Position numbers and translations under genes: made by a program. Shown here piece after piece: positions 42,528 to 54,344 of a DNA stretch of 64,000 bases. Positions within the stretch are counted from its first letter, which is position 1. Each line of letters starts with the position of its first letter. Below the pieces are notes generated by a model. The model saw nothing but the letters and a program-made list of their open reading frames with translations. It ran no database searches and was not told where the DNA came from. Origin of the DNA: Meghimatium bilineatum (lineage: Eukaryota > Mollusca > Gastropoda > Stylommatophora > Philomycidae); the NCBI GenBank assembly GCA_034231615.1, contig CM067322.1, forward strand, positions 58,534,938 to 58,598,937, read 5' to 3'.

Positions 42528-43258
42528 TAGATCTAGTCAATAAATCAAGTCATGAATATAGGCTGGATATAAATATCCAAAAAACAAAAACCATGATAAT
42601 CAGCAAAGACACAGAAGAACAAGAGCTAAACATAAACATACATGGTGAGAAACTACAACAATTAAAACAGTATCAATATCTTGGAAACATAGTCACAAAT
42701 GATGGCAGATGTGAAACAAAAGTTAAAAGGAGAATAGGAATGGCTAAAAGTATCTTCAATTACATGAGGAAAATATTAACATCTAAACAAATTACAAACA
42801 AGTTAAAAATGAGAATTATAAAATGCTACATCTACTCTATATTAATGTATGGCTCAGAAACATGGACACTAAATAAACAATTAGAAGATAGAATTGATGC
42901 CTTTGAGATGTGGGTATATAGAAGAATAGGGAGAACATCGTGGAAAGAGAAGAAAACAAATAAAGAGGTACTAAATACACTTAATAAGAAGAAAGAACTA
43001 CTAAGAGAAATAAAGATCAGGTAAATAAAATATTTTGGTCACATTAAAAGACATAACACCTTATTGAAGATCTTTCTTGAGGGTAAAGTCAAAGGGAGGC
43101 GAGCAAGAGGTAGGCAGAGATACAAATGGGAGAGTAACATCACACGATGGACAAGTTACAGGTCTAGCAGAATACACCACCAAGACAAGAGACAGGAGAT
43201 ATTGGAGATCCGTTGCAGCCAATCTTCGTTGCGGAGACGGCACTTAATGATAATGATG
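42528..43258 (+). mobile_element. R1 LINE 3' half, best copy in the window
   Basis: An open frame encodes NIQKTKTMIISKDTEEQELN, QYQYLGNIVTNDGRCETKVK, YGSETWTLNK and RIGRTSWKEKKTNKEVLNTL. After one stop the tail continues RRARGRQRYKWESNITRWT and ends GACGGCACTTAATGATAATG. No catalytic YADD part remains. Confidence 0.9.
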
Positions 43259-43261
43259 ATA

Positions 43262-43437
43262 TGACCAAAAAGGCGTAGTTTTCTTTTTGTTATTGTGTTT
43301 AGTAACCAACACTCTGGAATCTTCAATGTGTTTATAATATCTGAGTTTCTAATTGTTTCCTTCCATGATATTCTAAATATCTTTCTGTAGCATTTCAGCT
43401 CGAAGGCGTTGATATTCTTTGCCGCTGTTTTACTTAC
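43262..43437 (-). mobile_element. RTE-like LINE fragment
   Basis: The minus strand reads NINAFELKCYRKIFRISWKE then CWLLNTITKRKLRLFGHI, the thumb-to-tail region (R4-like). Confidence 0.8.
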
Positions 43438-43589
43438 ACAGACGTGAAGATAGAATAGAGAAAACACTACATGGAAATCGGAACTAAAGCACTGTTCAAC
43501 TCGAGACAAGCCTCTAGTCAACGGTGATTTAAAATATATGTAAAGACACCGACTTGGACGAGGGGTCCATAATATTGGTGAATGACACC

Positions 43590-44030
43590 TCGGCTAAGAT
43601 GGCGAAGGAACTCAGGCCCAACTCTACTGTCGCGTTTTTCCTAAACCGGAATCTCATGGGGTTTATTGCTCACAAAGAGAAAGTTAACTCTATCATTTGC
43701 TGCATCTCTATCAACAGCAACTTATAACAATACGTTTATAGACCACACACACACAAAAACCCAGGATAATTCAAGTCCATGCTCCAACTGCCGAATACAA
43801 CGAAGAGGAAATATACGTATTTTATGTTTTAATACTGGAGGGAACTGTCGAATGTGGAAGAAGCAGAGCAGGGGAAATAAAGACATGGACAGACAACATC
43901 AAGGAATGGACAAGACAATGTTTATCATCACTCACCCGCATCAGTGAAGATAAAAATCGGTGGAGAACTATATGTTCTGAAGCCTACAATGTGGTACCTC
44001 TACGACCCTGACGGGTTGTGGGTTTATAGA
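43590..44030 (+). mobile_element. R3 LINE remnant: endonuclease piece joined to 3' tail
   Basis: 43755-43835 reads IQVHAPTAEYNEEEIYVFY, the conserved motif of the APE-type endonuclease. From 43830 it continues GTVECGRSRAGEIKTWTDNI and YNVVPLRP, the R3 tail. The RT is missing between them, an internal deletion. Confidence 0.75.
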
Positions 44031-44299
44031 TCGATAGCGGAATCATGTTCACAGATGAGGAATGCTTCAATACCTGATGGGTACATGAGCAATGCACCTA
44101 ATTACAGGAGACAAGTACACTAGCAGCGGAACACCTCATGCGAGACAGGTGTAGTCGACCCAAACCTAAATACTTGATTACCGCCTCCCCGGAGACTGAC
44201 ACCTGGGGACATGATTTGGCCTTAAATTCCAAAGGCACAATGGGTAATAAATCGTCGCAGCGTAGAGTCAATACACATATGTCACCTGGCTAGAAATAT

Positions 44300-44480
44300 G
44301 AAGGCTATTACGGGCTAAGGAAGCCCACCCGAATAACAGGCATGCCGAAATCGGATGTGCTGGACCGGGTGGTGCAAAATATCGCAGCTCTGCTGTGAAG
44401 TTGACAGCGCAACGTACTTCACGCTCACCTGCGGAAATCACAGTGACATTCGTTCTGGTTATCAAAGAGCGAACGTGGAA
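44300..44480 (+). mobile_element. SINE-C copy
   Basis: CATGCCGAAATCGGATGTGC, GTGCAAAATATCGCAGCTCT and GAGCGAACGTGGAACAAGAA; related to 17978-18108. Confidence 0.7.
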
Positions 44481-44669
44481 CAAGAAGATAGCACAATGTT
44501 AAATGACATCTACAACAGTGGCTATATTCCATCGGATTTGCTACAATCAATTTTCATAGCCCTACCAAAGAAACCTGGTGCAGTAGATTGCGAAGATCAC
44601 ATAACAATTAGTCTTATGAGTCAGATGACCAAGATTCTACTGCGCATAATAATGAGGCGTATGAGGAAA

Positions 44670-45982
44670 TATGCAAATATGTTCAAATTATAGAACAATC
44701 GCCTTGATCAGTCAAGCCAGTAAAATACTTCTGCACATTATAATGAAAAGAATACATAACAAGATGGAGAATGAGATCCACGAAGCGCAAGCAGGTTTCA
44801 GAACTAGCAGAGGTACGAGAGATCATATATTTAACATGAGGATGATCATAGAGAAATGTAGAGAGTATAACATCGAATTACATGCATGCTTCATAGACTA
44901 CACCAAAGCATTCGACTGTGTCAATCACCATCAATTATAGGAAATAATGAACGATATGGGTTTCCCAAAACACATTACACGACTAATAGCAGAGCTGTAT
45001 AAAGATCAAGAAGCAGCGGTAAAAGTTGAAGGTGCAAGATCGGAGAGGTTCAATGTACAGAAGGAGTAAGACAAGGCTGTACCTTGTCTCCATACTTGTT
45101 CAACATCTATGCGGAAAATATAATGAGAAATGTGAGACAAGAATCAATACAGCCTGATTTCACACCCATAAATATAGGAGGGCTGCAGATACCAGAAATT
45201 AGATATGCAGACGACACAGTGCTATTAACAACAAACGAACACGACCTACTGAACATAATTAAGTCAACCCAAAAGTTTAGCGAACAGCAAAACTTGTTCT
45301 TAAATATGAAAAAGACAAAAATAATGGCAACTGACAAAACTAAATCAAGACCCAAAATTAATATTGAGAACTGCAATTTGGAAGAAGTGACACATTTTGA
45401 TTATTTAGGAACTAATATAAACAATGCGGGGGACTGCGCAGTTGAGATCAAGACAAGAACGGCAATGGCGCTGGCAAAATTAAAACAGATAAAGAAATTA
45501 TGGCACGGTACTAACATAAGAACCAAATGGTTTTACTACGAACATATGTATTTCCTGTGGCGACATATGGATGTGAAGCATGGACACTAAATAAAACAGT
45601 GGCCAAGAGAATAACATCATTTGAATTAAAGTGTTATAGAAGAGTTTTGAGAATACCATGGACAGCGAAGAAAACAAACCAGGAGGTGTTACGAACAATT
45701 AACGTCAAAGAAGGCTGGCTTCTGAACACTATATTAAAGAAAAAGCTAGCTTTTTTCGGTCATATTAAGAGACACGACGGCATGGAGAGAGTGTTAATGG
45801 AGGGGATGATAGAAGGCAACAGGGGCAAAGGCCGACCAAGACGCCGTTGGACAAAAGACATTCAAGAATGCCTGCGCATGTCACTGGAAGATGCAGGGCA
45901 ACTTGCTCAAGACCGCGGAGAATTAAAGAGATCCATAGGAAAGACTACGTTCTGGAAAGAATATGTCACTTGATGATGATAA
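44670..45982 (+). mobile_element. R4 LINE inserted in R2
   Basis: Reads YRTIALISQASKILLHIIMK, HEAQAGFRTSRGTRDHIF, CFIDYTKAFDCVNHHQL, IRYADDTVLLTTNEHDLL, YGCEAWTLNKTVAKR, then GRPRRRWTKDIQECLRMSLE and GKTTFWKEYVT. One stop near 44938 and frameshifts near 45055 and 45525 break the ORF. A GAGGAAA repeat marks both ends (44663-44669 and 45983-45989). Confidence 0.88.
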
Positions 45983-46835
45983 GAGGAAAAATAAAACCAG
46001 AAATAGCAGACGAACAATGCGGATTCGTAGAAGGAAAAGGCACAAGAAATGCCCTATATATTGTAAGAACATTAATGGAGAGGGTCATAGAAGTACAGCA
46101 AGACCTTTATCTGTGCTTCATAGATTATAGCAAAACATTTGACAAGGTGAAGCATTCAGAGATTATAAAATTGCTAAAAAGTCTTAACGTTGATGGGAAA
46201 GATCTAAGAATAGTAAGAGATATGTATTGGAAACAAACAGCTGCGATGAGAGTTAACAACACTATAGGTAGATTTCAAAAGATAGAAATGGGTGTCAGGC
46301 AAGGTTGTGTAATGTCACCGGACCTTTTCTCCCTGTATACAGAATACATTATGCGAAATATAGAAGATATGTCCGGAATAAAAGTGGGAGGATACAATAT
46401 AAATAACTTCAGATATGCTGATGACACAGTACCGATCGCAGGAAGCGAACAAGAACTGCAAGCCCTATTAGATAAAGTAGTGAAGGAAAGTGAAAACAAA
46501 GGCCTCAGTTTAAACAATAAGAAAACAGAAATAATGGCTGTATCAAAGAGACATACACCACCAAGATGCAACATAATAATTAATAACACAAAATTAGCAC
46601 AAGTTGAAAAAGTGAAATATCTTGGCACCCTGTTAACATCAGAAGGTAGATGTTCAAGTGAGATAAAGAGCCGAACAGCACAAGCCAAATCAACATTCCA
46701 AAAAATGAGAACCATTTTTTGCAATGGAAGTCTATCAATGCAGACCCGAATTCGGGTGCTGGCATGTTGTATCGAACCGATTCTTTTTTATGGATGTGAA
46801 GCATGGACTATAAACAAGAAAATTCAAAGTGAATT

Positions 46836-49085
46836 AAATCTATCAATCAATAAAACCCATAACCCTTCAGGGTCGTAGGGGTACCACATTGGAAGCTTCA
46901 GCACACAGAGTCCTCCAGCGAATTCTATCCTCAGCGATGCGGATGAGTGTGGAAATATCTAGCCCTGTCCATTCCTTGATGTTGTCTGTCCATGTCTTTA
47001 TTTGTCCTCCTCTGCTTCTTCCACCCTCGACAGTTCCCTGCAGTATTGTTTTTGACAAGGAATCGTGCCTTCATACATGTCCGAACCATGCTAGTTTTCG
47101 TCGTTTCACTATTGAAAGCAATGGCTCCTGGACACCTGCACACATCTCTACTTTATTTCTTACGTACACATTGGTCTTATGTTCCCTATAGGAAATTCGT
47201 AGAACTCTTCTGTAGCATTTATACTCGAAAGCCTGTAATCTTCTCTCCATGTCCGCAATGAGTGCCCAACTCTCACAACCATACAACACAACGGAAAGCA
47301 CCAGAGAACTATACAGTTTGATTTTCACTCCAACACTGATGTTGCTTTTCCAAATCACAGTTAGCCTTGACAAGTACGCTAAAGCCATCTCCAGCCTTAT
47401 TTTTAGTTCTGCTTTGCATTTACCATCGCTGCATATACTGGATCCGAGGTATTTGAAGGTATTCACCTCTTCAAGCTTATGTCCATTCATCATGATATTA
47501 GTCTGGTTTTCTGTGTCTCTGCTGTTTACCAAGATTTTGCTCTTATCTGAATTGATTTCCATTCCGTACTTGCTGGTAACTTTTTCTAGCTTTGATGTTA
47601 ATTCTTGCAATGATTGTTCTGACCCAGCTATAAGATCAATATCATCAGCGAAACGCAAGTTGCAAATAGGGCGACCTCCGATCGATATAGACGTGTTGTA
47701 GTCATGCAATTTCTCTTGTATGATGTGCTCTAAGTATATGTTAAAAAGTACTGGGGATATTATGCATCCCTGTCAAACTCCCACAGTTGTTTTGAAGAAC
47801 TCTCCAATTGTATTGTGTGACAAGACAGCACTATTTGCATTTTCGTACAGAGCTTCAATAATGTCTATAATTGTGGTGTCAAAATTAAATTTCCTCAGTA
47901 TGTGCCACAGACCATCATGCCAAACACGATCAAAGGCCTTTGTAAAGTCAATGAAGTTGTGGTATAGATCACGTTGGTGCTGAATATGTTTTTCGATTAG
48001 TGTTCGGATGTTAAGTATTTGTTCAACAGTGCTTCTGTTTGCTCTGAAGCCAGCTTGTTCTTCTGCAATTATTTCTTCTGACTTGTGTTTTATTATGTTA
48101 AGTAGTATTTTGAGCATCACTTTACTGGGGTGTGTTATAAGGCTAATTGTTCTGTAATTTGTACACACTTTCAAATTTCCTTTCTTGGAAATTGGTATTA
48201 TTAGTGATTGTGTCCACTCAGTGGGCCATTGTTTTGTGTTCCATATATTTTGGCATATTTTGGTCATAATATTTACCACATTAATACCCCCGTATTTCAA
48301 CAATTCTGCTGGAATGTTGTCTACACCAGGTGACTTCCCTCCTTTCAATGTTCGTATGGCCTCTTTTATTTCATCTACTAGAATTTCTGCATTTCCTATT
48401 TCTCTGTTGTTTAGTTCAGAATTCTGTAATATCGTGTAGTCAGGATTACACTTGCAGTTATACAGCTCCTTGCAATACTCTGTCCATCTTTTCACTATAT
48501 CTGTAGTTTCATTGAGTATCTTTCCGTGTTTGTCTTGTATTGTAGATATCTTTGGTCTATCTGACTGTGTTATCTTTCTTAGAGTGTCGTATGCTACCTT
48601 GCTGTTTCCGCGTTTAATACCTTCATTGATGGTTTCGCATTTTTCCTCTAGCCACACTTCTTGTGCTTGTTTCATTTTCCTTCTGATATTTTTGTTTATT
48701 TTTCTATATTGCCCTGACATTTCAGGGGCCTCTTTCTTAATCTTTTTCATTTCCCTCCGTTCGTCACACAATTTTAGGATGTCATCTGTTACCCAAGGTT
48801 TGTGTGTTATTCTTCTTGTCCCTAGTATTTCTGTTGCTGATTCTAATAAAGTTCCTTTCATGGTTTCTGTGAGAGAGTTAACATCTTCATTTACAAGGTT
48901 TAGAGCTGCAAATTTTCCTCCCACTGTTGCCTCAAATATCTCTGCTATTTCTGGATCTTTCAATTTTTCTAAATTAAATCTTAATCGTGTGCATTTGTTT
49001 TGCGTATGATTCTTTTTTAGCTTAATTTTGATCGTCAATAGAACCATATCATGGTCACTACCGATGTCTGCTCCTGGAAAAAGCA
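46836..49085 (-). mobile_element. R3 LINE, 2.25 kb, nearly intact, inserted in R2
   Basis: The minus strand runs from the end of the endonuclease domain (PGADIGSDHDMVLLTIK) through the RT: GKSPGVDNIPAELLKYGG, KKGNLKVCTNYRTISLI, EEQAGFRANRSTVEQI, FIDFTKAFDRVWHDGL, NLRFADDIDLIAGSEQ, VNTFKYLGSSICSDGKC, YGCESWAL and the GGRSRGGQIKTWTDNI tail. Only one in-frame stop (TGA before QGC, near 47775) and one frameshift near 47070-47130 are seen. 5'-truncated; TCAAAGTGAAYT duplication at 46824-46835 and 49086-49097; TTGATTGA-type 3' tail. Confidence 0.92.
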
Positions 49086-49859
49086 TCAAAGTGAACTGGA
49101 GCCTACAGAAATGTGGTTTCTGTGAAGTATGATGAAAATACCACGGACAGCCAAGAAAACTAATGCAGAGGTTCTCATTGATGCTGGCGTAAAAAGATCG
49201 ATCATATCAAACATTAGAGGCAGACAGTCAAGGTTTCTAGGGCATGTGCTGAGAAGAACACAGCTTGAACACTTAATAACCACTGGAAAGATCAACGGGA
49301 GAAGAGATAGAGGCCGACAAAGAGAAAAGTTACTAGATGGGCTTGTATCGTCGCACGGTAGAAGCTCACCAACCGAACTTATTGACAACACAAGAGACAG
49401 AGAGTCGTGGAGAAACATGATCGCCTACGCCAGTCGGCATGGCACTTGATTGATTTATTGATTGACAATATTCTCTAGACTAAATCCTGCTAAATAATCG
49501 ATAATAAGTGAGACTGCAGTAAAATTAAATGGAGCCTAAAAATATTTACAAAAGTATTTACACAAGATAGTGAGTTTACCGTTCACGCACAGACTATCGG
49601 GCACGACAATAGTATTATAGATGACAGTGTTCATAACGGACAGTGTTCATAGCGGACATTGTTCAAAACGGACAAATGAACGTTTAACCCATAAGGCTTT
49701 TCTTAAGAATAAAGAGAGATTGAAACAAGATGTCAAAAAGCCAATGCTGTGACTTAAAAACTGTCACCAATACTTAATTAAACCCCCATCAATCTGCACG
49801 GCTACAAAACGAGAATTGTTAAACAGTATTTTTATACAAACTTTGTGTTACCAATGTCA

Positions 49860-50210
49860 AACATGACTATTGACAAAGACACTAGTGAAAAAGATCACAT
49901 TTTGTGAAATGAGATGTTTGAGGAAAGCTATAAATATCACGAGAAGAGACCGCCGGAGTAATGAAGATATCAGAAAAGAAGTAAAGACTATCTCAAGTCA
50001 AGACTACATCGAGAGGCAGCAAACCAGATGGTTTGGCCAAATCACGAGAATGGAACCTGCGCAAACAGCCCTTCGCGCATACATCAGCAGAAAACCGGGC
50101 TACAAGGAACATGGAAGACCAAGAACTAGATGGGCAGAGACAATCACAAAAACATTAAATAGACACGGGCTGACCATGGCCAATGGAACTCAAATGACCA
50201 AATAAAAAAA
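49860..50210 (+). mobile_element. R5 LINE 3' fragment
   Basis: Open for 111 codons: MRCLRKAINITRRDRRSNED, YIERQQTRWFGQITRMEP, GRPRTRWAETITKTLNRHGL. Followed by a poly-G run and GATAGATAGATAG. Confidence 0.85.
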
Positions 50211-50374
50211 CAACTCAGAATCCTCCCTCACGATTGGATTTGGGGGGGGGGGGTATACAGCACAATAGATAGATAGATAGGAACACCAGGGGTTTAGGAT
50301 TGAATTCATAATAAGTTTTGGTTACACATATAAAAAGCGTTGTCATCGTCGGTCTATGTAAACTGTGGTGGTTT

Positions 50375-50475
50375 TTGGTTGATTGCTGATCCAGTGGTTC
50401 ATGACCTATGACTCAATGCCATTATGTGTGATACATGCATGTGTTTGTGAGCTGTTGTGTTCCATATTCTGTTAC
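50375..50475 (-). mobile_element. N1 LINE 3' end fragment
   Basis: Similar to 27518-27610: GCTGATCCAGTGGTTCATGA and TACATGCATGTGTTTGTGAG. Confidence 0.65.
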
Positions 50476-50524
50476 TTTCTCTGCGTTTGTTCTCATAATA
50501 CTGGATAATAGTACGAGTATGTAG

Positions 50525-50770
50525 TCCCAAGAGTAATTTCGGACATATAAAAAAGACACAATAGCGTGGAGAGACGCATATTAAAGGGCAGAATTCCGGG
50601 AAGAAGAAGAAGAGGTAGACCTAGAAGGAGATGGACAAATGACATCACAGACTGTATGAAGATATCGTTGGAGGAAGCAGAGAGATTGGCACAGGATAGA
50701 ATCGGGCTCTGGAAACCAACTACAAAGACAACTTTATCGAAAGAATAAGTCACGTGATGATGATGATTCC
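50525..50770 (+). mobile_element. R4 LINE 3' tail
   Basis: Encodes RIPGRRRRGRPRRRWTNDIT and SLEEAERLAQDRIG, with a GTCACGTGATGATGATGAT end. Confidence 0.85.
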
Positions 50771-50858
50771 GGAGAACGGAATGCGTGTGTCATAGTTTAT
50801 AACTTTTGCTATGATATCTACGCATTCGGTCTGACACATCCGATTTCACTATGAATTT
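50771..50858 (-). mobile_element. SINE-B fragment
   Basis: CCGGAGAACGGAATGCGTGT to GACACATCCGATTTCACTAT, directly after the R4 tail. Confidence 0.7.
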
Positions 50859-51017
50859 TGTTCCATATAAGGTGTACATTTATCTAGCCTCGGAAGGAGA
50901 AATACACTCTATTAAACCAGTCCCTTTTCCATATAGTCATGCGCATTAATATCAAAATAGCATTTATCTTTACCAATGATACTTTTCCCCTCGTTCTTCT
51001 CTAGGAGTCAAGCCCTG

Positions 51018-51245
51018 ATATGGATTTGTCAAAAACAATACTGCAGGGAACTGTCGAGGGTGGAAGAAGCAGAGGAGGTCAAATAAAGACATGGACAGAC
51101 AACATCAAGGAATGGACAGGGCTAGATATTTCCACACTCATCCGCATCGCTGAGGATAGAATTCGCTGGTGGACTCTGTGTGCTGAAGCATCCAATGTGG
51201 TACCCCTACGACCCTGAAGGGTTATGGGTTTATTGATTGATTGAT
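51018..51245 (+). mobile_element. R3 LINE 3' tail
   Basis: Open frame DLSKTILQGTVEGGRSRGGQ to AEASNVVPLRP, then GGGTTATGGGTTTATTGATT and a TTGA repeat tail. Confidence 0.9.
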
Positions 51246-51438
51246 GGATTTATTCGACGAACTGTACTTTAGACGCTAGCCCCAATGCAGAACCGTATAG
51301 TTTATCATCTAGGGCTCATTCAGATGGTTAGTTTTCTTCGGTGTGGTACAACGGACTACATACTGTGTTTGCTCAAGATTTTCCACAAGGCCCGGGCACA
51401 TACAGATGTCAATCCCAAATATTCTTTACATGTGCTGT

Positions 51439-51558
51439 TTGAGTACGTTGAATGTTTGAGTACGTTGAATGTTTGAGTACGTTGAATGTTTGAGTACGTT
51501 GAATGTTTGAGTACGTTGAATGTTTGAGTACGTTGAATGTTTGAGTACGTTGAATGTT
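51439..51558. repeat. Minisatellite, 17 bp x 7
   Basis: Exact copies of TTTGAGTACGTTGAATG. Confidence 0.97.
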
Positions 51559-51559
51559 G

Positions 51560-52230
51560 TACTCAACTTTTTTTAAAAATTGTTTGCACCTTTCTTCCAA
51601 GTTTGTTGATACCATTGTATTTTTTAGTTGCGTAGATTAGTTGAGTTCCATCCATTTCCTGCCCATGGTAATGAACTTGTGATGAGGATCTTCATTTATG
51701 GAGATAACAATTGCTCCTGCTTGTTTTCGCTAGAAAATTATCAATCTCATTTTCTGAAATCCATTGGAGAACGATTTATTTTTGCTTGGTTGTTTAGTTC
51801 AGATATGATTTTGCTTCTTACTCGCTCTCGGACCGTAGTCAGACACTGATACGGATTTCATCGATGAACTCCCCTGTGATCACCAGCTGGTGGAATGTGG
51901 GGCTAGATTCTGGAGGGATTGCAAAACATAGATTATTTGGCATCAGTCATGATCACTATCTTGTATTCATGAAAGTGGGATCTTATCTAACTGATAATTT
52001 GTCATTTTGCGTAGACTTTGTGTCGTCAGCCAATCAAAAGTATGGGAAAGTGAAATCAGCCAAGATAAATTATGCGAGTTTTGGAAGAGAATGAAAAATG
52101 TTACAGAGGAAACTGCTTGAAAGCTCTACAGCAGTTAGTTTTTATTCCTTGTATGATTCATCATCTGCTGGTTTATATGATGGTCTCTGTTTTTTCCTGG
52201 TTTATATCTTTGATGCATGGAGTGCACAGG
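51560..52230. other. No recognised feature
   Basis: Short open frames only; no family matched and no splice-supported coding segment seen. Confidence 0.4.
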
Positions 52231-52234
52231 TTTC

Positions 52235-52470
52235 AACATTACTCTCGTGCGGACCCAGGGTTAGCAGATAACCAATATCATAAAGTACCTCGTCGTGGTG
52301 AACCTTGGAAAAGGAAACACAACGGCTTCAGCTGTGTTCCTGGCCAACACTTTTGGGAATCGTGTCCGTTGACGTAGAGGCTGTAGGTGGAATAAGAACT
52401 GCCTGCAAAGAGACAAGCAATATCTCTGATACCTCTACACCAGCACATCCAGCAACGCTGGATATAACAA
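52235..52470 (+). repeat. Dispersed repeat shared with 41880
   Basis: GGACCCAGGGTTAGCAGATA, AACACAACGGCTTCAGCTGT and ACAAGCAATATCTCTGATAC match the copy at 41880-42115. Confidence 0.7.
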
Positions 52471-52735
52471 TGTTAATGTCCCGATATGGGTAGATTTCGC
52501 TAGGTATAACAATGTTAATGTTACGATATGGGTAGATTTCGCTAGGGTATAACAATGTTAATGTTGCGATATGGGTAGATTTCGCTAGGATGTAGCAATG
52601 TTAATGTTACGATATGGGTAGATTTCGCTATGGTATAACAATGTTAATGTTGCGATATGGGTAGATTTCGCTAGGGTATAACAATGTTAATGTCTCGATA
52701 TGGGTAGACTTCGTTAGGATATGGCAATACTCAGA
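52463..52735. repeat. Minisatellite, 43-44 bp x 6
   Basis: Copies of GATATGGGTAGATTTCGCTA plus GGGTATAACAATGTTAATGT. It follows the dispersed repeat directly. The 41880 copy has a single similar GATAGGTAGATG motif after it. Confidence 0.92.
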
Positions 52736-53385
52736 GTACACATTTAATCTGGAAACGGCAGTACACGCTAGATGACAGCGTTGTGTATTGTAAAACGATA
52801 TAGTGGCATCGAAGTCACAAGTGTCATATGTGAGACCGTACGGCGGAAATGATCTTCATGCTCGAGAACACACACAAGCCCACATACCTCACCGCAATTG
52901 ACCCCATCTAAAGTAGGAGTCATGATTCAGATGTTGGAAACCTAATCTCTGACCGAAGCAGTGGTGCGGCTCGGACTCTGAACGCTGTGGGCAACGTAGA
53001 CGGGGATCAAGTTCTTGTCTTTGAGGACATAGCAAACCTAGTCTAACTCGACTATCGACGTTGCCCAACACGACTCATACTGAGAGGATTGGGTTCAGTA
53101 CCAAAGGACACAGAGGTGAATGATGTCTTATTACACGAGATTTGTTCGTTGACTGAGTAGCTCTTTGTCCGAGACAGGCTGCAATCTTTGGGTGATAAAT
53201 GCAACAGCCCAGAGTAAAAAACACATGTCGCGCCTGCAGATGAATTGGAAGGCCATAACAAGCGGACGAGGCGAGTGCGTGACAAATGCACAAGCAAAAT
53301 TCCAGACCCACCCCCCCCCCCCCCTTCCCTGGCGTGTATGTCGAAGATTCACCTCGCATAGGAAGTGATATCAACACTGAGTCTA
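52736..53385. other. No recognised feature; poly-C run
   Basis: GC-richer than average. Contains a C run near 53308-53324. No family recognised. Confidence 0.4.
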
Positions 53386-53387
53386 AT

Positions 53388-53545
53388 TCGACTATTGGCA
53401 ACAAGGTTCATACAGAAGAAATCTACTATTGGCAACAAGGTTCATACAGAAGAAATCGATTATTGGCAACAAGGTTCATACAGAAGAAATCGATTATTGG
53501 CAACAAGGTTCATACAGAAGAAATCGATTATTTGCAGCAAGGTTC
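53388..53545. repeat. Minisatellite, 34 bp x about 5
   Basis: Copies of TTGGCAACAAGGTTCATACA plus GAAGAAATCGATTA; overlapping ORFs here are repeat artefacts. Confidence 0.92.
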
Positions 53546-53707
53546 ATGAAGAAGAAATTGGGTCTGGGACCTAGGGTCACGAAGGGTGGTAATGGAATAT
53601 TCTTCCTACACGAGGAACAATACGCTGGCTGCGAAGCGCCTTGTTGGAGGAAAGATGCACAGTGGGTAACAGACAAAATACCAACCCGTCTCGTAACATA
53701 TACCTGA

Positions 53708-53860
53708 GTAAAAGGCTTCTTTAATAGGCATTGCACTGCGCCTAAATCTAAAATATGCTGTGTGTGAAAGAAAGCTCAGAGAAAGCACCATATTGCACAT
53801 AGGAAGTAAGAGCAAGTTGCTCGCAATTTCTGGGGTTAGTGACAAACAATCTTCTTCATT
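53708..53860 (+). repeat. Dispersed repeat shared with 26350 and 29213
   Basis: AGTAAAAGGCTTCTTTAATA, TGTGTGTGAAAGAAAGCTCA and AGAGCAAGTTGCTCGCAATT. Confidence 0.6.
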
Positions 53861-53972
53861 GTTCTGAAACTCCTGCAGATTAACAGGATGCAATCTGGAG
53901 AACGGAGTGTTGTGTATTTGTTTACAGCATTGCTGCAGCTTTCTACCTGACACATCCGACGTCAGCATGGTT
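53861..53972 (-). mobile_element. SINE-B 3' half
   Basis: Reverse fragment from ATTGTTCTGAAACTCCTGCA to GACACATCCGACGTCAGCAT. Confidence 0.75.
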
Positions 53973-54344
53973 TAGGTCCACTTTCTTATTTCCCTGATCA
54001 TTTTGTAATGTGTCTGAACACTTGTCTGATGTTGTACAGAAGGCTTTCATTTCTGGTGTTCTGGGTTGATTTCAGTAAGGATTTTCATTCTGTGAATATA
54101 TTTATATTCTTTGCAATTCTGGTTCCGTGATGATTTTCAGTGCATGGAGTGCAATTGTTAAGACCCTATGCTATAAAGTTGAAGAATGTTTTCATGGTTG
54201 GAAAACTTAAAATATTGTCATATTTGATTCTTATGAACAAGTCACCTTCGCTATTCATTACTGTCTCCGAGTATATATAGAGTGACTCATTTTTGTATCC
54301 CCAGTGACTCGATGAGCACGATTATTAAAATATAGACCGGTTGC

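Larger units (their letters stand above)
44490..49455 (+). mobile_element. R2 LINE copy, split by R4 and R3 insertions
   Basis: Three R2 blocks in order: RT fingers at 44490-44669 (LPKKPGAVDCEDH), RT palm at 45983-46835 (DEQCGFVEGKGTRN, CFIDYSKTFDKVKH, NFRYADDTVPIAGSEQEL, EKVKYLGTLLTSEGR, YGCEAWTINKK), and the tail at 49098-49455 (MKIPRTAKKTNAEV, GRRDRGRQREKLLD, AYASRHGT, then a TTGATTGATTTATTG 3' end). The catalytic YADD is intact in the palm block. Confidence 0.88.

Noticed and set aside
48185-49009. Plus-strand ORFs of 84 and 185 codons
   Set aside because: Antisense shadows of the R3 reverse transcriptase.
53286-53707. Overlapping 69-92-codon frames
   Set aside because: By-products of a 34-bp tandem repeat.
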